Assembly (NCBI GenBank): GCA_959026535.1
Contig: CAUFMB010000001.1
Location: 1-64,000, forward strand
DNA: 64,000 nt
Source: an uncultured Collinsella sp.
GTDB lineage: Bacteria; Actinomycetota; Coriobacteriia; Coriobacteriales; Coriobacteriaceae
Reading direction: 5' to 3'
Below are positions 59,613 through 64,000 of the stretch, piece after piece; position 1 is the first letter of the stretch; each line of letters starts with the position of its first letter. A model generated the notes under the pieces. That model had not been told where the DNA came from and searched no databases. It saw only the letters and a list, made by a program, of their open reading frames with translations. Position numbers and translations under genes: made by a program.

Positions 59613-60110
59613 ATGGCTAAAGATTCCAGCTTCGACGTCGTGTCCGAGGTCAACATGCAAGAGGTCGACAACGCCTTCCAGCAGACCACGCGCGAGATTT
59701 CCCAGCGCTATGACCTTAAGGATTCCGGCGCCACGATCGAGCTTTCGAAGGGCGACAAGCTCTTTACGATCAACGCCCCGGCCGACTTTGTCTCCAAACA
59801 GATTGTCGACGTGCTGAGCTCCAAGCTCATCAAGCGCGACATCGACCTCAAGGCTGTCTCGTGGGATGCTCCGCAGGCGGCATCGGGCGGCACCGTGCGC
59901 GTGCTCGGCCATATCGTCGAGGGTATCGACCAGGCGACCGCCAAGAAGATCAACAAGGACATCAAGGATCAAAAGCTCAAGGTCAAGGTGACCATCGAGG
60001 CCGACAAGCTGCGTGTTTCCTCTGCTTCGAAGGACGCGTTGCAGACCGTGATTCAGTTCCTGCGCGACCAGGACTACGGCCAGCCGCTGCAGTTCACCAA
60101 CTACCGCTAA
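59613..60110 (+). CDS. yajQ: YajQ family nucleotide-binding protein (UPF0234)
   Basis: A 165-residue protein of the YajQ family, reported in other bacteria to bind cyclic di-GMP or nucleic acid. It begins SSFDVVSEVNMQEVDNAFQQ, then REISQRYDLKDS, and ends VIQFLRDQDYGQPLQFTNYR, all family hallmarks. Length is normal. ATG 59613 after GAAAGGAAA. Confidence 0.92.
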   Translation: MAKDSSFDVVSEVNMQEVDNAFQQTTREISQRYDLKDSGATIELSKGDKLFTINAPADFVSKQIVDVLSSKLIKRDIDLKAVSWDAPQAASGGTVRVLGHIVEGIDQATAKKINKDIKDQKLKVKVTIEADKLRVSSASKDALQTVIQFLRDQDYGQPLQFTNYR

Positions 60111-60137
60111 TATCAATCGAAAGGACCGCTCTCCAAC

Positions 60138-61487
60138 ATGGATACACCGTTGGGCTCCGTGCTCTACATCACCCTCGGGTGCGCTAAGAACGAGGTTGAC
60201 ACCGACCGCATGCGTTCTCTTTTGACCGCCGCGGGCTACGAGGAGGCATTCGACCCGCAGGATGCCGATATCGCCATCGTCAATACTTGCTCGTTCCTCG
60301 CCTCCGCAACGTCCGAGAGCATCGAGACCACGCTCGAGCTCGCCAACGAGGTTCAGGACGGCGTTCGTTCTTGCCCCATCGTCATGTGCGGCTGCGTGCC
60401 GTCGCGCTATGGCGATGACCTGCCTGACGAGCTGCCCGAGGTCGCTGCCTTTGTGAAGGCCGACGAGGAAGATGGCATCGTGGCGGTCATCGATGGCGTG
60501 CTGGGTGTCGAGCGCGAGATTGCAGCCTATATTCCGCAGGTCAAACGTACCGTCGAGGGTGCTGTCGCCTACGTCAAGATTTCCGATGGCTGCAACCGCT
60601 TCTGCAGCTTCTGCATGATTCCCTACATCCGCGGCCGCTATCATTCGCGCAATGCCGAGAGCATCATCTCCGAGGTGCGCGACCTGGTCGCCGGTGGCGT
60701 CCGCGAGATCGTGCTGATCGGCCAGGACACGGGCATCTGGGGTACCGACTTTGCCGACGAGGACGTCGCCGATGGCTCGCCGCGCAATCTGGCGCAGCTG
60801 CTGCGTGCCGTCGCCGAGGCCGTGCGCCCGCACAACGTCTGGGTCCGCGTGCTCTATCTGCAGCCCGAGGGCATGACTGACGAACTCATCGAGACGATTC
60901 GCGATACGCCCGAGGTGCTACCCTATATCGATATCCCCGTGCAGCACTGCGACGCGCGCATTCTCAAGGCCATGCGCCGTTCTGGTTCGCGCCAGGAGCT
61001 CGAGGATCTGTTCCGCGACCTTCGCGAGCGCATCCCCGGCATCGTGATTCGTTCCACGGCCATGGTCGGCTTCCCGACCGAGACCGACGACGAGTTCCGC
61101 GATCTTATCGACTTTATGGACACCGTCGGCTTTGACTACACGAGTGTCTTTGCCTACTCGCAGGAGGAGGGCAGCCTGGCCGCTAAGATGGAGGGTCAGG
61201 TCGACGAAGAGGTCAAGCTCGAGCGCGCCCAGGAGGCCATGGACCTGGCCGAGTCGCTCGGTTTTGCCGCCACCGCCGCACATGTGGGTGAGCGCGCCCA
61301 GGTAATCGTCGACGGTATCGAAGAGACCGAGGATGGCGCCGAGCTGATCGGCCATGCCTGGTTCCAGGCGCCCGATTCCGATGGCGCGGTGCATCTGGAC
61401 GCCAGCGAGGCGTCCGTGGGCGATATTCTGACCGTCGAGTTTACCGATAGCTTCTGCTATGAGCTTATCGGTCATGTTGTGGAGTAG
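60138..61487 (+). CDS. rimO: Ribosomal protein S12 methylthiotransferase RimO
   Basis: Radical SAM enzyme that methylthiolates Asp of ribosomal protein S12. The 449-residue product has the UPF0004 Cys (ITLGCAKNEVDTDRM, VNTCSFLASA, VMCGCVPSRY), the radical SAM CNRFCSFCMIPYIRG (Cys152, 156, 159), and a C-terminal TRAM domain. The rimO-pgsA-cinA-recA order is typical of actinobacteria and firmicutes. Confidence 0.95.
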   Translation: MDTPLGSVLYITLGCAKNEVDTDRMRSLLTAAGYEEAFDPQDADIAIVNTCSFLASATSESIETTLELANEVQDGVRSCPIVMCGCVPSRYGDDLPDELPEVAAFVKADEEDGIVAVIDGVLGVEREIAAYIPQVKRTVEGAVAYVKISDGCNRFCSFCMIPYIRGRYHSRNAESIISEVRDLVAGGVREIVLIGQDTGIWGTDFADEDVADGSPRNLAQLLRAVAEAVRPHNVWVRVLYLQPEGMTDELIETIRDTPEVLPYIDIPVQHCDARILKAMRRSGSRQELEDLFRDLRERIPGIVIRSTAMVGFPTETDDEFRDLIDFMDTVGFDYTSVFAYSQEEGSLAAKMEGQVDEEVKLERAQEAMDLAESLGFAATAAHVGERAQVIVDGIEETEDGAELIGHAWFQAPDSDGAVHLDASEASVGDILTVEFTDSFCYELIGHVVE

Positions 61488-61496
61488 GAGAGCGTC

Positions 61497-62135
61497 GTGG
61501 CTAACGAGAGCAATAAGGAACTGACGAGTGTCTGGACGCCCGCCAACATCGTGACGTGCGTGCGCATCGTCTTTATCCCGGTGTTCATGATCGTGTCGGC
61601 GCTTTCTCACACGAGTGTTGCCGGTACGGATTGGAGCATCTTTGACGGTCCGCTCGCCGCCGCTGCCTTCATTCTGTATGTGATCCTGTCGTGCACCGAT
61701 AAGGTCGACGGTTATCTGGCACGCTCGCGCAACGAGATCACCGATTTCGGCAAGTTCTTGGACCCCATCGCCGACAAGCTGCTGGTGTTCTCGGCCCTGC
61801 TGCTGTTCTTGGATTTTGACGCGGTGACCGTGTGGTCCGTGTTTATTATCCTGTTCCGCGAGCTGCTGGTGAGCGCCCTACGCATGGTTGCGAGTGCGGC
61901 CGGCGTGGTCGTTGCGGCCGATAAGCTCGGCAAGTACAAGACGGCAACCACGATGGTCTCCATCTGCGGTTACCTGTGCGTTTTTGCTATGGCCGGCTTG
62001 CACCTTGGCCCGGTGGCGCTGACGCTCGGCGTCTACTCGGTGTCGCGCTTCCTGTACGCCGTTGCCGTTGTCCTGACCGTTATCTCGGGCGCCCAGTACT
62101 TCTGGAACTGCCGCAAGATCGTCTTTTCGGTCTAG
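61497..62135 (+). CDS. pgsA: CDP-diacylglycerol-glycerol-3-phosphate 3-phosphatidyltransferase
   Basis: Membrane enzyme that makes phosphatidylglycerophosphate from the CDP-diacylglycerol produced by CdsA. The 212-residue product has the CDP-alcohol phosphotransferase motif in DKVDGYLARSRNEITDFGKF with the following LDPIAD, and several membrane segments. GTG 61497. Twelve bases before the pncC-like gene. Confidence 0.93.
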   Translation: MANESNKELTSVWTPANIVTCVRIVFIPVFMIVSALSHTSVAGTDWSIFDGPLAAAAFILYVILSCTDKVDGYLARSRNEITDFGKFLDPIADKLLVFSALLLFLDFDAVTVWSVFIILFRELLVSALRMVASAAGVVVAADKLGKYKTATTMVSICGYLCVFAMAGLHLGPVALTLGVYSVSRFLYAVAVVLTVISGAQYFWNCRKIVFSV

Positions 62136-62147
62136 GTCCTGGTGGGT

Positions 62148-62678
62148 ATGACGGACTCTTTTGAGCAGATTTCCGCACATAACGAGGAGCTGGCGCGCGA
62201 TATTGTCGAGCACGCGAGCGCTCGGGGCGTGACGGTTTCGACGGCTGAGTCGCTGACGGCGGGTATGATCGCATCGACGATTGCCGATATCCCGGGTGCC
62301 TCGGCGGTGTTGCGTGGCGGTGCGGTGACTTACTGCGATGAGATTAAGCATCGCGTTCTTGGTGTTGAGCAGGAGACGCTCGACCGCTATACCGCGGTGT
62401 CGCATCAGACCGCGCGCGAGATGGCGGTGGGTTCGCTGGAGCTGTACCAGAGCGATATTGCAGTGAGCGCAACGGGTTATGCCGGCCCCGGCGGTGGCAC
62501 TGAGGACGATCCGGCGGGCACTTTCTATATTGGCTGGGCGCATCGTTCCGCCGATGGGGGCGTGCCGGTCGTGGACTCTGTGCGCTGCCACTATGAGGGC
62601 GACCGTTCGTGTGTTCGTGCCCATGCGGTCGCGGAGGCATTGGGGCGCATTGCCCTTGTGCTCAACTCTATGGAATAG
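62148..62678 (+). CDS. pncC: CinA C-terminal domain protein (nicotinamide-nucleotide amidase family)
   Basis: A 176-residue stand-alone CinA C-terminal domain, the family of NMN deamidases of the pyridine nucleotide cycle. It has VSTAESLTAGMIASTIADIPGAS, RGGAVTYCDEIKHRVLGV and SATGYAGPGGG. The N-terminal MoaB-like domain of full CinA is absent. ATG 62148 is chosen; GTG 62142 is possible. Gene pairs cinA-recA are competence-linked in streptococci. Confidence 0.9.
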   Translation: MTDSFEQISAHNEELARDIVEHASARGVTVSTAESLTAGMIASTIADIPGASAVLRGGAVTYCDEIKHRVLGVEQETLDRYTAVSHQTAREMAVGSLELYQSDIAVSATGYAGPGGGTEDDPAGTFYIGWAHRSADGGVPVVDSVRCHYEGDRSCVRAHAVAEALGRIALVLNSME

Positions 62679-62685
62679 ACATGTT

Positions 62686-62709
62686 TTAAGGGGCCTTAGG
62701 GCCCCTTAA
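62686..62709 (+). terminator. Palindrome after pncC, probable terminator
   Basis: TTAAGGGGCC (62686-62695) pairs perfectly with GGCCCCTTAA (62700-62709). The T-run after it is poor (TTAATTG). Confidence 0.55.
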
Positions 62710-62727
62710 TTGTGGAGATAGGGACCT
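62708..62727 (+). repeat. Dispersed 20-base repeat, copy 2
   Basis: AATTGTGGAGATAGGGACCT, 19/20 identical to 4526-4545. Both copies lie after the end of one gene and 77-95 bases before a TTTGGTC box. Confidence 0.5.
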
Positions 62728-62784
62728 CTGACAAATTTAGCGTTTGTGCTGGTTGTAGATGTATTTTTGCCTGCCTTGTTCATA

Positions 62785-62846
62785 TTTGGTCCTTTGTGGT
62801 CAAGTATTTGGTCAGTGTTTGGTCGGCGTTTGGTTGGGTTTTGGAA
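62785..62846 (+). promoter_or_regulatory. Array of TTTGGT units upstream of recA, candidate competence operator
   Basis: TTTGG units start at 62785, 62807, 62818, 62829 and 62840, the last four exactly 11 bp apart and the first 22 bp earlier; a variant TGTGGTC at 62795 fills the gap. TATGAT at 62859-62864 may be the -10. The last unit is followed by GACCGC, as in the comEA box. Confidence 0.62.
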
Positions 62847-62883
62847 AGACCGCCTGCATATGATTGGCCTGAACGGTTGACCA

Positions 62884-62897
62884 CGAACAGCCGTTCG
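62884..62897 (+). promoter_or_regulatory. LexA (SOS) box of recA
   Basis: CGAACAGCCGTTCG matches the Gram-positive SOS pattern CGAAC-N4-GTTCG exactly. It lies about 40 bases upstream of the ATG and just downstream of the -10, suited to repression. Confidence 0.82.
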
Positions 62898-62935
62898 TTT
62901 ATTATCGATGCAGGTTGTTAAGAGGAGGGCTATTC

Positions 62936-64000
62936 ATGGCCAAGAATTCAGGTCCCGTACGTACCGTTCATGCTCGCACGACGGGTAAAGAGCGCGATGA
63001 GATGATCGCCACCACCAAGGCCGAGATCGAGAAGAAATTCGGCCAGGGTTCCATCATGAGGTACGGCGACGGTGGCCCCGAGCTCGAGGTCGAGGCCATT
63101 CCCACGGGCGCCCTGGCCCTCGATGCCGCGCTGGGTATCGGCGGCGTGCCGCGCGGCCGTATCGTCGAGATTTACGGTCCTGAGTCCTCCGGTAAGACGA
63201 CGCTTTCGCTCGAGATCCTGGCCGAGGCCCAGGCAATGGGTGGCGTTGTGGCATTTATCGATGCCGAGCACGCGCTTGATCCCACGTATGCCGCGCGCAT
63301 CGGTGTGGATATCGACGAGGTGCTCATTTCCCAGCCCGATACGGGCGAGCAGGCGCTCGAGATTGTTGACATGCTCGTGCGTTCCGGCGCCATCGATGCC
63401 ATCGTCGTCGACTCCGTCGCCGCGCTGACCCCGCGTGCCGAGATCGAGGGAGAAATCGGCGACACTACGGTTGGTCTTCAGGCTCGCCTGATGAGCCAGG
63501 CGCTCCGCAAGCTCGCCGGCTCGCTGTCCAAGTCCAACACGACGTGCATCTTCATTAACCAGCTGCGTGAGAAGATCGGCGTCATGTTCGGCAACCCCGA
63601 GACCACGACGGGCGGCCGCGCCCTTAAGTTCTTCTCTTCGGTACGTATCGATATTCGCCGCATCGACAGCATTAAGCTTAAGGACGAGGTTATCGGTAAC
63701 CGCGTGCGCGCCAAGGTCGTTAAGAACAAGGTGGCGGCTCCGTTCCGATCTGCTGAGTTCGACATCATGTACGGTACGGGCATCTCTAAGGAGGGCTCGA
63801 TTCTGGACATGGCTGTCGAGTGCGGTATCTGCAAGAAGATGGGCTCCTGGTTTGCCTATGGCGAGGACAAGCTCGGCAACGGTCGCGAGGCCGCCAAGGC
63901 GTTCCTGCGCGAACACCCCGATTGTGCCGACGAGATTGAGCATAAGGTCCGCCTTGCCTGCGGGCTTGAGTTTGATGACGATGCTCCGTCCGAGGTCGAG
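62936..64000 (+). CDS. recA: Recombinase RecA (3' end beyond the window)
   Basis: Strand-exchange protein and LexA co-protease; also required for transformation. 355 codons are visible without a stop, so the C-terminal tail continues past the edge. It has Walker A GPESSGKT at 81-88, VAFIDAEHALDP, VVDSVAALTPRAEIEGEIGD, loop 2 with FGNPETTTGGRALKFF, and FINQLREKIGVM. ATG 62936 is six bases after AGAGGAGGG. Preceded by a LexA box and the TTTGGT array, so it is likely under both SOS and competence control. Confidence 0.97.
   Translation, partial: MAKNSGPVRTVHARTTGKERDEMIATTKAEIEKKFGQGSIMRYGDGGPELEVEAIPTGALALDAALGIGGVPRGRIVEIYGPESSGKTTLSLEILAEAQAMGGVVAFIDAEHALDPTYAARIGVDIDEVLISQPDTGEQALEIVDMLVRSGAIDAIVVDSVAALTPRAEIEGEIGDTTVGLQARLMSQALRKLAGSLSKSNTTCIFINQLREKIGVMFGNPETTTGGRALKFFSSVRIDIRRIDSIKLKDEVIGNRVRAKVVKNKVAAPFRSAEFDIMYGTGISKEGSILDMAVECGICKKMGSWFAYGEDKLGNGREAAKAFLREHPDCADEIEHKVRLACGLEFDDDAPSEVE

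Overview
The window reads as a continuous chromosomal segment of a GC-rich, anaerobic, Gram-positive actinobacterium of the class Coriobacteriia, most likely Collinsella or a close relative. This placement is an inference. It rests on the actinobacterial nucleoid protein mIHF, the combination of pyruvate phosphate dikinase with a bifunctional AdhE, clear GAGG-type ribosome binding sites, frequent GTG and TTG starts, a Gram-positive-type LexA box at recA, and the general protein character. I see no rRNA, tRNA, CRISPR array, prophage or complete insertion sequence. Almost all of it is core genome.

Layout. 0.3-3.1 kb: ppdK behind an array of TTTACC repeats. 3.3-4.5 kb: rplS and rnhB. 4.7-9.9 kb: yraN-comM-dprA-trmFO-xerC, in which comM and dprA are transformation genes. 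10.1-20.3 kb: translation and envelope genes (rpsB, tsf, pyrH, frr, uppS, cdsA, dxr, rseP, ispG, proS). 20.4-23.9 kb, minus strand: adhE followed by a small kinase-fold protein. 24.0-25.2 kb: a REP-associated tyrosine transposase (RAYT) with its palindromic repeats, the one clearly accessory spot. 25.3-31.3 kb: rpmB (minus strand), then the pyrimidine operon pyrR-pyrB-pyrC-pyrK-pyrD-pyrF behind an attenuator. 31.5-33.9 kb: mihF-gmk-rpoZ-thiI. 34.1-38.2 kb: comEA-comEC-holA. 38.3-42.8 kb: rpsT, lepA-dusB-hemW. 42.8-50.2 kb: two DnaJ-family genes, then mtaB-phoH-ybeY-dgkA-era-recO. 50.3-53.0 kb: rpsO and pnp. 53.0-53.45 kb: two large self-complementary elements. 53.6-62.7 kb: rnj-ftsK-rodZ-like-yajQ-rimO-pgsA-pncC. 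62.9 kb to the end: recA, cut by the window edge.

Four non-coding signals stand out. (1) An identical 20-base sequence holding two TTTGGT units 11 bp apart lies upstream of the yraN-comM-dprA operon and of comEA-comEC, and about six such units lie upstream of recA. This looks like the operator of a natural-competence regulon. (2) Between pnp and rnj are two hairpin elements in opposite orientation. They share a 69-base core, 59/69 identical, whose inner stem differs by three compensated base pairs, yet each is enclosed by a different perfect inverted repeat (39 and 36 bp). (3) ppdK and adhE share a 12-base motif, TACCGTTTACCG, upstream, pointing to joint control of fermentation genes. (4) The pyr operon leader can form mutually exclusive hairpins, one capped by a PyrR-like hexaloop. 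At the protein level the oddities are a winged-helix-like insertion in RseP, a DnaJ-like protein with a membrane C-terminus, and a XerC gene with no ordinary start codon at its natural N-terminus.
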